Assembly (NCBI GenBank): GCA_016711405.1 | Contig: JADJSZ010000017.1 | Span: 39,771 to 103,770, forward strand | Source of the DNA: Candidatus Hadersleviella danica | GTDB lineage: Bacteria; Chloroflexota; Anaerolineae; Promineifilales; Promineifilaceae | Reading direction: 5' to 3' | DNA length: 64,000 bases | Shown here: piece by piece, positions 17,781 through 27,293 of the stretch | Layout: each line of letters starts with the position of its first letter | Position numbering within the stretch: the first letter of the stretch is position 1 | The notes under the pieces: model-generated | The model's input: the letters and a program-made list of their open reading frames with translations, nothing else | The model's database searches: none | Told to the model about the DNA's origin: nothing | Translations under genes and position numbers: made by a program

Positions 17781-19073
17781 TTACTCTGAATCCGAATCAG
17801 GAGACAGAAAAATGGGGGACACGAGACGGAAACCAACATTGTAGTACCTGTTGTCACGATTGTCCCAGATGCGATCCGAGGCACGCACATTGCGCTGGTT
17901 GTCGTACCAAGAACCGCCGCGAAGCACGAACGAGTCACTATCATACGGCGAATTCGTCCATTCCCATACATTGCCCGCCATATCCAATGCGCCCACCCAA
18001 CTCGCCCCTTGCAGGATAACTTCCAACTGGAGCAGTATATTGATAGCCATCATCCACCGCCTCATCTTTCCAACTATTCGTGCAATTCACGTCACAAAAG
18101 TTGAGCTTTGTCCCATCAAATTCATCGCCCCACGGGTAAATGAGCCGATCTTCACCTCGGGCGGCATATTCCCATTGCTCTTCCGTGGGTAATTCTGCCC
18201 CCACCCACTCGGCATAATCCTCCGCATCGTACCACGAAATACTTACGACGGGGTAATTCGCACCATTAAAATCGCCATCATCGGCAGCGTGATGGCTCGC
18301 AAGCCTCGTCGTTTACACAAAGTTGGTATTGAGCATTGGTCACTTCATATTTATCTATCCAATAACCCTCTGTCACCTGCAACGGCTCATCTACCTCAGC
18401 TCCCCATTAAAGGTTCCTGCTGGCACAAAGACCATCACCATGCCATCTTTGGGGCGCACCCATTCATCCCCCAATTGGGCGTTGGGCGGCGGCACATTTG
18501 GGTCTAATGTCGCCGGGGTGGGGGGGCTGGGGGCCTGTTGGCGGTAATTCTTGCGTTGGTTGAAGGTTGGCTCCTCCACCTAGCCACCGCAACTTGGGTC
18601 GCGGCCACGGTGGGGGTGGGGTTTGGGGGTGTCTCGCCCACGGCCACATCAGCAACAAGGCTATCACCGCCAAAACACCGCCGCCCGCCCAGCCCCAAAC
18701 AGGGTATTTGGCGCAACCTCTCTTGTATCGCTGGTTTTGGGTCAGGCGCGCGCTCGGGGCGGTCTGGTTCACTGGCTAACTGAGGCGGTGGCGTTTGGGT
18801 TAGCTCGGGCAGGAAGGTAGCATCCATAAAAGTAAAATGTTCTTCGATGGTGTGCCGCAAGTGCGCCCAGCTTTGGAACCGCTCATACTTTTGGAGGTGG
18901 CGAATGAGAGAGCGGGCTTTTTCGGGGCTTGTTTGTCCAGCCAATTTATCATAGGACAACGCCAAGGAGGGTTGACCCAGTTCGAGATAAAAGCAAAGCG
19001 TTTGCAAATCTTCTAACGACCAGCGTTGGAGTTCGTTAAAAAGCCTCACTTTATCAAATTGATTGGAACTCAT
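17781..19073 (-). CDS. SUMF1-domain protein with N-terminal death-like (EAD) module, frameshifted
   Basis: Reconstructed from three or four frames. Start ATG 19073 (MSSNQFDKVRLFNELQRWSL). Residues 5-90 form a helical module, LEDLQTLCFYLELGQPSLAL...KARSLIRHLQKYERFQSW, resembling the effector-associated/death-like domains of bacterial NLR-type conflict proteins. A Pro-rich linker and probable membrane or linker segment (about 18500-18720) precede the formylglycine-generating-enzyme-type domain: MVFVPAGTF, ELPTEEQWEYAARG, DMAGNVWEWTNSPYD and LRGGSWYDNQRNVRASDR. The Cys pair needed by true sulfatase-activating FGE is absent after GGSW, so this is a non-FGE member of the fold, often a ligand-binding or C-type-lectin-like module. 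At least three indels. Confidence 0.7.
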
Positions 19074-19162
19074 GGTGCTCCTGTGATGAAAATGGTGTGC
19101 GGAATTCCTGCAAGGCAAAGTATACCGCCACACAAGGGGGTTTTCATCATCCGAGCAATGGG

Positions 19163-20435
<1,273 letters not shown>

Positions 20436-20617
20436 CGTTGTTTCCTCAAGACCTCTCAGGTCTTAGAGACCTGCAAGGTAGATTGACTGACAAAACTTAT
20501 TGAACCGCGGAGGCGCGGAGAACGCAGAGAAATTTCCAGAGAACCCTCCGCGCCCTCTGCGCTCTCCGCGGTTAAAAAAGCGAAAAAGAGATTGGTTAAT
20601 CAACCAGCCTGCAAGGT
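20436..20617. other. Spacer with strong inverted repeat
   Basis: Contains an AGACCT...AGGTCT dyad at 20449-20475 and a long inverted repeat, 20503-20573, with outer arms AACCGCGGAG/CTCCGCGGTT and inner arms CGCGGAGAACGCAGAG/CTCTGCGCTCTCCGCG. It could end the MarR transcript or set the level of the downstream glycosyltransferase, but no U-run follows on that strand. Confidence 0.55.
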
Positions 20618-21046
20618 TTAATTCGCCTGAAAATGGTGGACTAGTTTGGTTAAAATCCCTTCCAATTGCACAGCTTCCTCGGCCGTCAGTGCCGCCTCGA
20701 TAAACGCCCCATACGCTTGCAACGCTTGCTTCTTGGTCTGGACGAGTTGCTGGCTCGCTTCCGTGAGCGACACATGGAAAACGCGCCTGTCCTCGGCCGA
20801 TTGCGCCTTGGTCACATACCCCATCTGCACCAGCTTGTTCACCCCGGCCGTCACCGACGCTTTGGTAATGCCCAACTGATGGGCAATGTCCGTAATCGTC
20901 GGCTCGCCCAATGAGCCAATCGCCTCAATGTACTGCAACTGGCTGATGGTCAACTTGGCCATCCCTGCGCCATCGCCCACCTCCTGTTGCACTTTCTTGA
21001 GCGATAACTCGAGCGTATTGATAAATTCAACGAGAATTTTGTCCAT
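20618..21046 (-). CDS. MarR-family transcriptional regulator
   Basis: Winged-helix regulator of 142 residues, normal for the family. The helix-turn-helix is ITDIAHQLGITKASVTAGVN (about residues 50-72) and the wing AQSAEDRRVFHVSLTE. Start ATG 21046 with AAGGATG upstream. A 21-base dyad 17 bases before the start (21063-21083) is a likely self-operator. MarR proteins are usually ligand-responsive repressors; the glycosyltransferase gene downstream is the obvious target. The ligand is unknown. Confidence 0.9.
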   Translation of the reverse strand: MDKILVEFINTLELSLKKVQQEVGDGAGMAKLTISQLQYIEAIGSLGEPTITDIAHQLGITKASVTAGVNKLVQMGYVTKAQSAEDRRVFHVSLTEASQQLVQTKKQALQAYGAFIEAALTAEEAVQLEGILTKLVHHFQAN

Positions 21047-21062
21047 ACCACATCCTTTTTTT

Positions 21063-21083
21063 AATTAGTTTGACTAACTAATT
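21063..21083. promoter_or_regulatory. Probable MarR operator
   Basis: Inverted repeat AATTAGTT-tgact-AACTAATT directly upstream of the marR start; size and A/T bias fit MarR operators. Confidence 0.6.
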
Positions 21084-21126
21084 TTATCCTCACTTTCCCC
21101 CTTGTCAACACCCAATCACAAGGTGT

Positions 21127-21180
21127 ATCCTCCCCCCTGCCCCCTGCTCCCCTGCTCCCCTGCTCCCCTGCTCCCCATCT
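21127..21180. repeat. CCCCTGCT tandem octamers
   Basis: Six or so copies of CCCCTGCT between marR and the methyltransferase gene, the same unit as at 13230-13290. Confidence 0.75.
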
Positions 21181-21188
21181 TCCCTCCC

Positions 21189-22046
21189 ATGCTCCTCACC
21201 CTCTCCCACATCCAAGCCACCCCTCTCCTCGCCGCCCACAAAGCAGGAGCCACGGCCGTGGCCATCTCCCTCGACCTCAACCGCACCCTCACCCCCTGCG
21301 ACCTCTCGGCCGCTGGCTTGCACCTGCCCACAGGCGGCGTGCTCGATTGGCCATCGGTGGAAGAAGCGGCCGAAAGCGAAAACGCCTGCTTCCACATCAC
21401 CACAGGTGAAGACGGCCGTCCCACCCTACGCAAAATCAACTTCTTTTCCGAAGAATTGCAACGCGCCTACACCCTCTACCCCACCCACCGCGCCCCCACC
21501 ATGCTCGTCTCGGGCATCACCATGCACCGCATTGTGGATTGCGACCCACACGAGGACACGCTCAACAAAATTAAGGCGGTGGGCAAGGTGACGGGCGACG
21601 TGTTGGACACGACGATGGGGCTGGGCTACACGGCCATCATGGCCGCGCAAACGGCCGCCTCCGTCCTCACCATCGAACTCGACCCCACCGTGGAAGAAGT
21701 CTGTCGGCTCAATCCGTGGTCGCAAGAGCTATTCACCAACCCGCGCATCAGCCGCCGCATCGGCCATGCGTGGGATGTGGTGGAGGAGTTGCCCGCCGCC
21801 CACTTCAGCGTCGTCCTGCACGACCCGCCCATGTTCAACATGGCGGGCGAACTCTACGCCCAAGATTTTTACGCCGAGTTGTACCGGGTGCTAAAAGGCA
21901 ACGGCCGACTCTTCCACTACATCGGCAACCCCGCCAGCAAATCGGGTGCCACCACCACCCGTGGGGCCATCCGCCGCCTCCAAGCCGCTGGCTTCCGCCG
22001 CGTGGAACCACGCCCAGCGGCGTTTGGGGTACTGGCCGTTAAATAG
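21189..22046 (+). CDS. Predicted SAM-dependent methyltransferase (COG2521-like)
   Basis: Protein of 285 residues with a class I methyltransferase fold in its C-terminal two thirds: DVLDTTMGLGYTAIMAA is the SAM-binding glycine loop, VLTIELDP the acidic residue after beta2, and VVLHDPPMFN the DPP catalytic-type motif used by many amino-N-methyltransferases. The N-terminal 90 residues (SHIQATPLLAAHKAGATAVA) resemble the COG2521 family best known from archaea. Target unknown. Start ATG 21189 is chosen because the frame upstream is only repeat sequence. Confidence 0.65.
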   Translation: MLLTLSHIQATPLLAAHKAGATAVAISLDLNRTLTPCDLSAAGLHLPTGGVLDWPSVEEAAESENACFHITTGEDGRPTLRKINFFSEELQRAYTLYPTHRAPTMLVSGITMHRIVDCDPHEDTLNKIKAVGKVTGDVLDTTMGLGYTAIMAAQTAASVLTIELDPTVEEVCRLNPWSQELFTNPRISRRIGHAWDVVEELPAAHFSVVLHDPPMFNMAGELYAQDFYAELYRVLKGNGRLFHYIGNPASKSGATTTRGAIRRLQAAGFRRVEPRPAAFGVLAVK

Positions 22047-22137
22047 GGCAGAGGAGCAGAGGGGCGGAGGAGCAGAGGAGAATACTCACTAACCACTCGC
22101 CACTAACCACTAACCACTAGCCACTAACCACTCCCCT
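22047..22137. repeat. Repeat spacer GGGGCAGAGGAGC / CACTAACCACT
   Basis: Polypurine octamers and then about six units of CACTAACCACTAGC reaching the next start codon. The CACTAACCACT family is the most frequent spacer repeat in the window. Confidence 0.75.
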
Positions 22138-22668
22138 ATGAAACCCCTCCAAGGCACAGACCTCAAGCGTTTTTTGCGCGATTATCGGCGGGCACACAAG
22201 CCCACCAAGGCCATCGCCGCCCTGTTGCAAAGCGTCGAATACCCCGTCAACGTCGGCTCCATCTTCCGCATGGCGGATGGGGCGAACATGGCCGAACTGA
22301 TGCTGGCGGGCATTACCCCACGGCCCCCGAACCCCACCATAGACAAAGTCGGCCGCCTGAAATCGTTGCGCCTGCCGTGGCGCTACATGGAAGACACCGT
22401 GCAAGCGGCCGTGACCATGCGCCAAGCGGGCTACCAAATGGTGGCCGTGGAACTGACCGATACGGCCGTGCCCTACCACCAATTCAGCTACGCCGACAAA
22501 GTCTGCCTCGTGGTGGGGCACGAAGACCACGGTGTGACCAAGGCGGTGTTGGGCGAGTGTGAGGCGGCCGTGTTCCTACCCATGTACGGCAAAGGGCAAT
22601 CCCTCAACGTCCACGTCGCCCTCAGCATCGTCGTGTATCACATCTTGCATGGGGGAGTTAGTCGGTAG
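22138..22668 (+). CDS. SpoU/TrmH-family RNA 2'-O-methyltransferase
   Basis: A 176-residue SPOUT methyltransferase. Motif 1 is YPVNVGSIFRMADGANM, motif 2 LVVGHEDHGVTKAVLGECE and motif 3 LPMYGKGQSLNVHVALSIV, which together form the trefoil-knot SAM site. Length and lack of extra domains resemble TrmL or short TrmH proteins; which tRNA or rRNA position it modifies cannot be told. Start ATG 22138 directly follows repeats. Confidence 0.85.
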   Translation: MKPLQGTDLKRFLRDYRRAHKPTKAIAALLQSVEYPVNVGSIFRMADGANMAELMLAGITPRPPNPTIDKVGRLKSLRLPWRYMEDTVQAAVTMRQAGYQMVAVELTDTAVPYHQFSYADKVCLVVGHEDHGVTKAVLGECEAAVFLPMYGKGQSLNVHVALSIVVYHILHGGVSR

Positions 22669-22738
22669 TCGGTCAGTCTTTCAGTCGGTCAGTCGGTCAG
22701 CATTCAATCCGCAATCCCCATTCCGCATTCCGCAATCC
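22669..22738. repeat. Repeat spacer TCGGTCAGTC / CCGCAATCCCCATT
   Basis: Units of GTCGGTCAGTCTTTCAGTCG, then ATTCAATCCGCAATCCCCAT. Also at 37180-37266 in the same order. Confidence 0.7.
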
Positions 22739-22739
22739 A

Positions 22740-22834
22740 CATGCGGGGTACTACAACAAAACTCCTTGCCACGGCCGCTGGCCTTTGCTATACTATTCCC
22801 ATTGAGACATGCGGGGCATTACAACAAAACTCGC
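22740..22834. repeat. Direct repeat flanking the dnaN promoter
   Basis: ACATGCGGGGTACTACAACA (from 22739) and ACATGCGGGGCATTACAACA (from 22807), each continuing with AAACTC: two copies of about 27 bases, 68 bases apart, on either side of the dnaN -35/-10 boxes. Confidence 0.75.
22766..22794 (+). promoter_or_regulatory. Sigma-70 promoter for dnaN
   Basis: TTGCCA (22766-22771), 17 bases, TATACT (22789-22794); one mismatch to consensus in each box. Predicted start near 22801, about 107 bases before the dnaN ATG. Confidence 0.75.
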
Positions 22835-22907
22835 CTTTTTGCGATTTACCCCTCATTCACAATTAAAACTTCCCCATTCACAATTCACAATTCCTAAGGA
22901 GATTCCC

Positions 22908-24044
22908 ATGAAGGTCACCTGCCTCCAAGAAAATTTTGCCAAAGGTCTGAGCATCGTCGGCCGAGCCGTGGCCACGCGGTCTCCTTACCCCGTCCTCGCC
23001 AACATTTTGCTCACCTCCGACCGGGGCGCACTCAAACTAGCCGCCACCGATTTCGAGACCTCGATTATGTGCTGGGTCAGCGCCAAAGTAGAGGAGGAAG
23101 GGGCGATTACCATTCCCGCCCGCACCCTCAGCGACTTGGTTAACAACCTGCCCCCCGAGCAAGTCATCCTCTCGCTGGACGACAAAACGCACACGATGCA
23201 CATCGCCTGCTACCGCACCGAGGCGACCATTAAGGGCATTGATTACCAAGAATTCCCGCTCATGCCCGAGGCGGACAAAGAAAATCGGATTAAAATTGAG
23301 ACCGCTCTGCTGAAAGAGATGATTGGGCAAGTGACGTTTGCGGCCGCGACCGACGACACGCGGCCGACCCTAACCGGCATCAGCACCCGTTTTGCAGGCG
23401 ATACCATTACGATGGCCGCCACCGATGGCTTCCGCCTCTCCGTGCGGACCGCCAAACTCCCCCAAATCGTCGAAAAGCCCGTCGAAGTCATCATCCCCGC
23501 CAAATCGCTCAATGAGTTGGCGCGGGTGGCTGGCCCCGAACAAGAATATGTCTACATCAGCTTCCCCGAGGGGCGCAACCAAGTCATCTTCGACATGGAA
23601 AGCATCGTCGTCATCATCAATTTGGTGGCAGATGGCCCCTTCCCCGATTATTCGGCCGTGGTTCCCAAGAAGCGCAAGACCCGCACCGTGCTAAACACGG
23701 CCGAATTCGCCAAAGCGTGCAAGATGGCCGACATTTTTGCCCGCGAAGCGAGCCACACCGCCCGCGTCCGCATCGAACCCGGCGACGAAATTACCCCCAG
23801 CCATACCACCATCACCGCCTCCAGCACTGAAACAGGTGGCAACATGGCCCAATTGGATGCCATCGTAGACGGCGATGCCATTGAAATCGCCTTCAATGTC
23901 AAATACATGACCGACGTGCTGAACGTCGTCGGCACACCCCAAGTGGCCATCGAAACCCTCAGCCCCATGGATCCCGGCGTGATTCGCCCCGTCGGCAACG
24001 ACAACTTCACCCATGTGATTATGCCCATGCACTTTGGGCGGTAG
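22908..24044 (+). CDS. dnaN: DNA polymerase III beta sliding clamp
   Basis: The ring-shaped processivity clamp, 378 residues, normal length. MKVTCLQENFAKGLSIVGRA is the classical N-terminus. Three clamp domains are recognisable, including FAAATDDTRPTLTGI at the start of domain 2 and ATDGFRLSVRTA. The C-terminus (VGNDNFTHVIMPMHFGR) is the usual MPMR-like end, here MPMHFGR. Start ATG 22908 has AAGGAG just upstream (22896-22901); upstream ATGs are in repeat sequence. It stands alone, away from dnaA or gyrB, with its own promoter and terminators; no cluster of DnaA boxes was noticed around it. Confidence 0.97.
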   Translation: MKVTCLQENFAKGLSIVGRAVATRSPYPVLANILLTSDRGALKLAATDFETSIMCWVSAKVEEEGAITIPARTLSDLVNNLPPEQVILSLDDKTHTMHIACYRTEATIKGIDYQEFPLMPEADKENRIKIETALLKEMIGQVTFAAATDDTRPTLTGISTRFAGDTITMAATDGFRLSVRTAKLPQIVEKPVEVIIPAKSLNELARVAGPEQEYVYISFPEGRNQVIFDMESIVVIINLVADGPFPDYSAVVPKKRKTRTVLNTAEFAKACKMADIFAREASHTARVRIEPGDEITPSHTTITASSTETGGNMAQLDAIVDGDAIEIAFNVKYMTDVLNVVGTPQVAIETLSPMDPGVIRPVGNDNFTHVIMPMHFGR

Positions 24045-24045
24045 G

Positions 24046-24113
24046 GGAGAGAAGAGGGAAGAGAGAAAAGAGAAGAGAAAAGCATCCCTCTCTTCTCTTT
24101 TCTCTCTTCTTCT
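24046..24113. repeat. GAGAAGAGA / TCTCTTCTC inverted repeat
   Basis: AGAGAAAAGAGAAGAGAAAA faces CTCTTCTCTTTTCTCTTCTT, a purine/pyrimidine hairpin immediately after the dnaN stop. Confidence 0.7.
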
Positions 24114-24194
24114 TGGGAGTGTACTCACAACTTTCCTCCCATTCCTTGCCCACCCCCTTGATTCGGGTATACTTTTTTCAGGCTCCCCCCCCTC

Positions 24195-24240
24195 GAGGCG
24201 GAGAGATGTCGCCAGACATTTTCTCCGCCTCACTTTTTTT
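24195..24240 (+). terminator. Rho-independent terminator after dnaN
   Basis: GAGGCGGAGA and TCTCCGCCTC form a perfect 10-bp stem around a 17-base loop, followed by ACTTTTTTT. Confidence 0.8.
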
Positions 24241-24249
24241 CTAAAGAGC

Positions 24250-24285
24250 AAGCCCAGTTTTCTAAGTGAAAACTGGGCTTTTTTG
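24250..24285 (+). terminator. Second Rho-independent terminator
   Basis: AAGCCCAGTTTTC and GAAAACTGGGCTT form a perfect 13-bp stem with a 5-base loop and a T run. Two terminators within 100 bases insulate dnaN from the next gene. Confidence 0.9.
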
Positions 24286-24308
24286 TTGTTCTTGGCTATC
24301 GTTCAAGC

Positions 24309-25414
24309 ATGTCAAAGCGATTTTTACCTTTTTTCGTTTGGTTGTTGATGGGCATGTGGGGCGGCCGTGCCCTCTTGCTCTCTGCCCAGCCCACGGCCGT
24401 GGGCGACCCACTGCCCCGTGTCGTCTGCACCAATGGTTACACCGCCACCCTTTACGCCGAAGGGTTGGCAGGGCCAGATGGGCTGGCATGGGGGCAGATG
24501 GGTTGCTGGTTGCGGCCGAAGAAGGCGCAGGGCGCGTCGTCCAAATTGGCGCGTCGGGAACCATCACCCCCCTGCTGGCTGGTTTGGCCAGCCCCGAGGG
24601 GGTGGCGGTAGATGCGGCGGGCACGCTCTATGTGGTGGAAGACACGGCCGACGGCCGTCTCATTCAGCGCACGGCCGAGGGCATCACCACCACCTTGGCC
24701 ACAGGGCTAGATGCCCCCGAGGGAGTGGTGGTTGTGCCCGCCCACAATCGCGTCTATGTCACCGAATCCAATCTGCAACTGTTGCCCGCCAACCCCACCT
24801 TGGCCGACATTCAAGCGTTGCGCTCCCATGTCACGGCCGTCGAACTGACTGCTCCCTACACCGTCACCCGGCTCATCACGACCACGCCCACCCTCAACGT
24901 CATCTCCTTCACAGGCCACTTTGTCAGCCTTGGCGGGTTGGCCGAACGGGATGGCTTGCTTTACGCCAGCAATGAGTTAGGCGGCTTGGAGATTATTACC
25001 ACGACCAATGTGCCGGGCATCCCCTTCCCCGTGACGGTCACATTCCTCTCGCCCGAGGGCATTTTGCGCCTCGACCCACTGGCGAGTGACCCGCCCAGCA
25101 CCCTGACCACCTTTGCCACAGGTCTCATCACCCCCGAGGGGTTGCGCTTTGGCACAGATGGCTCCTTCCCGCTGTTGGCGGCCGAAGAGGATATTAGCGG
25201 CGCACAGCAAAACGATGTGGGGCGGTTGAGCGAGGTTTCGGCGGGGGGTGCGGCCGTGCCGCTTTGCACGGGTTTGCTCGGGGTGGAAGATGTGCTCCGC
25301 ACGGCCGACGGCCGTATCTTCCTCAGCGAAGACAGCAGTGGCTACCTCATCCAATTGGCTCCCCCCGTGGTGGCTCCGTCGTGGGTTATTTACTTGCCTT
25401 TGGTGGTCAAGTGA
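24309..25414 (+). CDS. Secreted SMP-30/NHL-type beta-propeller protein, frameshifted
   Basis: Exported protein of about 370 residues. ATG 24309 gives a signal peptide (RFLPFFVWLLMGMWGGRALL). The frame shifts near 24490, after GPDGLAWG, to continue as GADGLLVAAEEGAGRVVQIG. Repeated blades of the form LASPEGVAVDAAGTLYVVED, LDAPEGVVVVPAHNRVYVTE and LITPEGLRFGTDGSF indicate an SMP-30/NHL-like beta-propeller, a fold for sugar lactonases and for ligand-binding proteins. The C-terminus PSWVIYLPLVVK is a short Trp/Tyr-Leu-Pro-Leu tail I associate with secreted Chloroflexota proteins, possibly a sorting or anchoring signal (recollection plus inference). A terminator lies just upstream. Confidence 0.7.
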
Positions 25415-25557
25415 CGTGAAAAGGTTTTATTGCAAAAGGGCAAAAGAGCTAAAAGGCAAAATTCTCGAGAGAAAATTCGTGTAATTCGTGCAATTCGTGT
25501 CTAAATGGGCGGGTCTTCAGTAAGCTCAGAAATGAAAAACCCGGCGACCGCCGCTTT
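25415..25557. other. Convergent spacer
   Basis: Contains AAGGGCAAAAGAGCTAAAAGG and the dyad AATTCTCGAGAGAAAATT, both related to the 560-664 spacer, and a short GGCGACCGCC stem before the stop of the minus-strand gene. No gene. Confidence 0.4.
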
Positions 25558-26955
25558 TTACTGGCTCCAAAGATTAGCCAAAGCGATATAGCCCAATAGT
25601 TGGTAGCCCACCACCAGCAATAGCCCCACGGCCGCCCAATTGCGCCACTCCCGCGCCAGCCGCACCACTCCCCACGCCATCAACACCGTCCCGCCTTGCC
25701 ACATGGGGAGCAAATGGCGCGTGGCCAAGCTATCCAGTGGGGAGCCATTCAGCCAAAGCAAGGCCAAGGGCAGGACAAAGAGCAAAACGGGGAGCAAAAT
25801 TTTAACATCATCGGCCGCGAGGGGGCGCAGGGTGAACACGGCCGCCCAGATATAGCGCCAGTGCCACAAAAAGTAGAGCACGGCCGCCAGCATGAGCGGC
25901 ACGGCCGCCCACGCCCCTACCCGCCACCACCACCCATCCCCCGCCACACCCCATACCCCGCCCCACAAATGGGGCACCACTTCGGTGGCCAATTGATAAG
26001 CCCGCACCCCTAAATGGGTCGAACAAACGGGGGGTAACAGGGGCGGGATGGGTTCTGTGTTGGCCAAGAAAGCCCACCATTGGGGGAAATTGCCCCCCGC
26101 AAACCCCACTCCCAAAGCAATGCTTTGCCCCAAAAGCGACATGTTGCGCTGGCTCACCCAGCCAAAGCCCACGGCCGTCCAGCCCACACTAGCCAGCAAG
26201 ATAATTTGGGCGGAAGTATGCAGGGTGGTGAACGTGGGACAGGCGGCCGTGAACAAAGCCGTTCCTCCCAAAAGCAACAACGCCACACCCGCCACTGGCC
26301 ACACCTGCGCCCCCACGCGCAGGTAAATGATGCGCCACTCGGGGGTGCGCAGGAGCCACAACATGAGAATGACCCCCAGATAGACGAGCATGAGCCTGTT
26401 CGACCACACGCCCAAGCCCATCACCCCACCGAGCAAAAGCAAGCGGCCGATATGCACCACCCCATCTTGCACATTTAATTCACTGAGCAAAAGCGCGGCC
26501 GTGCCACACACGAGCAACATCCCCCACGCCCCCAACGGCCGATAAGTCCACCACAGCACCATCGCCCCCGGCACGGCCGCCAACATGGTGCTAATCAGCG
26601 CCAGCTCCCCCCCCCATAATTTATAAATGAGCCAGCCGTGCAACAGCACGAACACGCCAAACAGCAAGACATTGCCCAGCCGTAATGCCAGCACAGGGGA
26701 GCTAAACTGGTAGGGGGAATCAAGCACGGCCGCGGCCAGCCATACCTCGGCCGTGCCCGCCCCGCTATCGCCTTCAAGGTAAACAGGAGTTGACTCCCCA
26801 GCCAAAATCTGCCGCGCGACAAGACCCACAGTGGCTTCATCGCCCCCAAAATTGCCCGCCCATTGGGTAGCGGCCCACCACTGCACCCCCAGCCCCACCC
26901 CCACAAGGGCTAAGAACAGCCCAAACCGCCAGCTTAAGCCTGTTGGTTGCATCAT
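25558..26955 (-). CDS. Polytopic membrane protein, dolichyl-mannosyltransferase-like (GT-C)
   Basis: Membrane protein of 465 residues with about eleven hydrophobic segments. After the first helix (FGLFLALVGVGLGVQWW) comes NFGGDEATVGLVARQILAGE: an acidic pair after the first membrane helix, where GT-C glycosyltransferases using polyprenyl-phosphate sugars carry their catalytic Asp. EGDSGAGTAEVWLAAAVL is the next loop, also typical of this group. The rest is hydrophobic with few fixed motifs. It probably transfers a sugar to a lipid or protein at the outer face of the membrane (family inference). It is a single gene with repeats on both sides. Confidence 0.6.
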   Translation of the reverse strand: MMQPTGLSWRFGLFLALVGVGLGVQWWAATQWAGNFGGDEATVGLVARQILAGESTPVYLEGDSGAGTAEVWLAAAVLDSPYQFSSPVLALRLGNVLLFGVFVLLHGWLIYKLWGGELALISTMLAAVPGAMVLWWTYRPLGAWGMLLVCGTAALLLSELNVQDGVVHIGRLLLLGGVMGLGVWSNRLMLVYLGVILMLWLLRTPEWRIIYLRVGAQVWPVAGVALLLLGGTALFTAACPTFTTLHTSAQIILLASVGWTAVGFGWVSQRNMSLLGQSIALGVGFAGGNFPQWWAFLANTEPIPPLLPPVCSTHLGVRAYQLATEVVPHLWGGVWGVAGDGWWWRVGAWAAVPLMLAAVLYFLWHWRYIWAAVFTLRPLAADDVKILLPVLLFVLPLALLWLNGSPLDSLATRHLLPMWQGGTVLMAWGVVRLAREWRNWAAVGLLLVVGYQLLGYIALANLWSQ

Positions 26956-27293
26956 AAGAGGTTAATGGTTATTCGTTAATGGTTATTTGTACTAAGTTAC
27001 TTGGTTATTGCGGGACACAAACAACCAATAACAAATAACAAATAACAAATAACCAGCACAGACCCCTAAGCATAGTCGGCGGGTCTTACGGCCGTGCTAA
27101 CGAAGATAGAGATAGTTGAGTACGAGAATGGTCACACACGCACGGATGAAAAGTGAGTAGTGAGTAGTAAATAGTGGGGAACTACTTACTATTTACTACT
27201 TACTATTTACTCGAGTAGAGGAATCCTTTACACAATAGAGGAAAACTTAGTTGGCTGACCTCCTGTGTTTTTCTCTATCTCTCGTCTCTATCT
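26956..27293. repeat. Spacer filled by four short-repeat families
   Basis: No gene. Holds TTAATGGTTATTCG units (26962-26985), about five AATAACAAATAACA units (27028-27055), a hairpin of AGTAGTAAATAGT against ACTATTTACTACT (27150-27212), and ATAGAGATAG-type units at both ends. Its 338 bases are a sampler of the window's repeat families. Confidence 0.75.

Noticed and set aside
17781..19073. Functional formylglycine-generating enzyme
   Set aside because: The catalytic cysteines expected after the GGSW motif are missing in the readable sequence, so only the fold is claimed.
20503..20573. Rho-independent terminator of marR
   Set aside because: The stem is strong, but the run of T needed on the minus strand is absent; A6 follows on the plus strand instead.
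22700..22910. Replication origin next to dnaN
   Set aside because: No cluster of DnaA boxes or AT-rich unwinding region was seen, and dnaA, recF and gyrB are absent.
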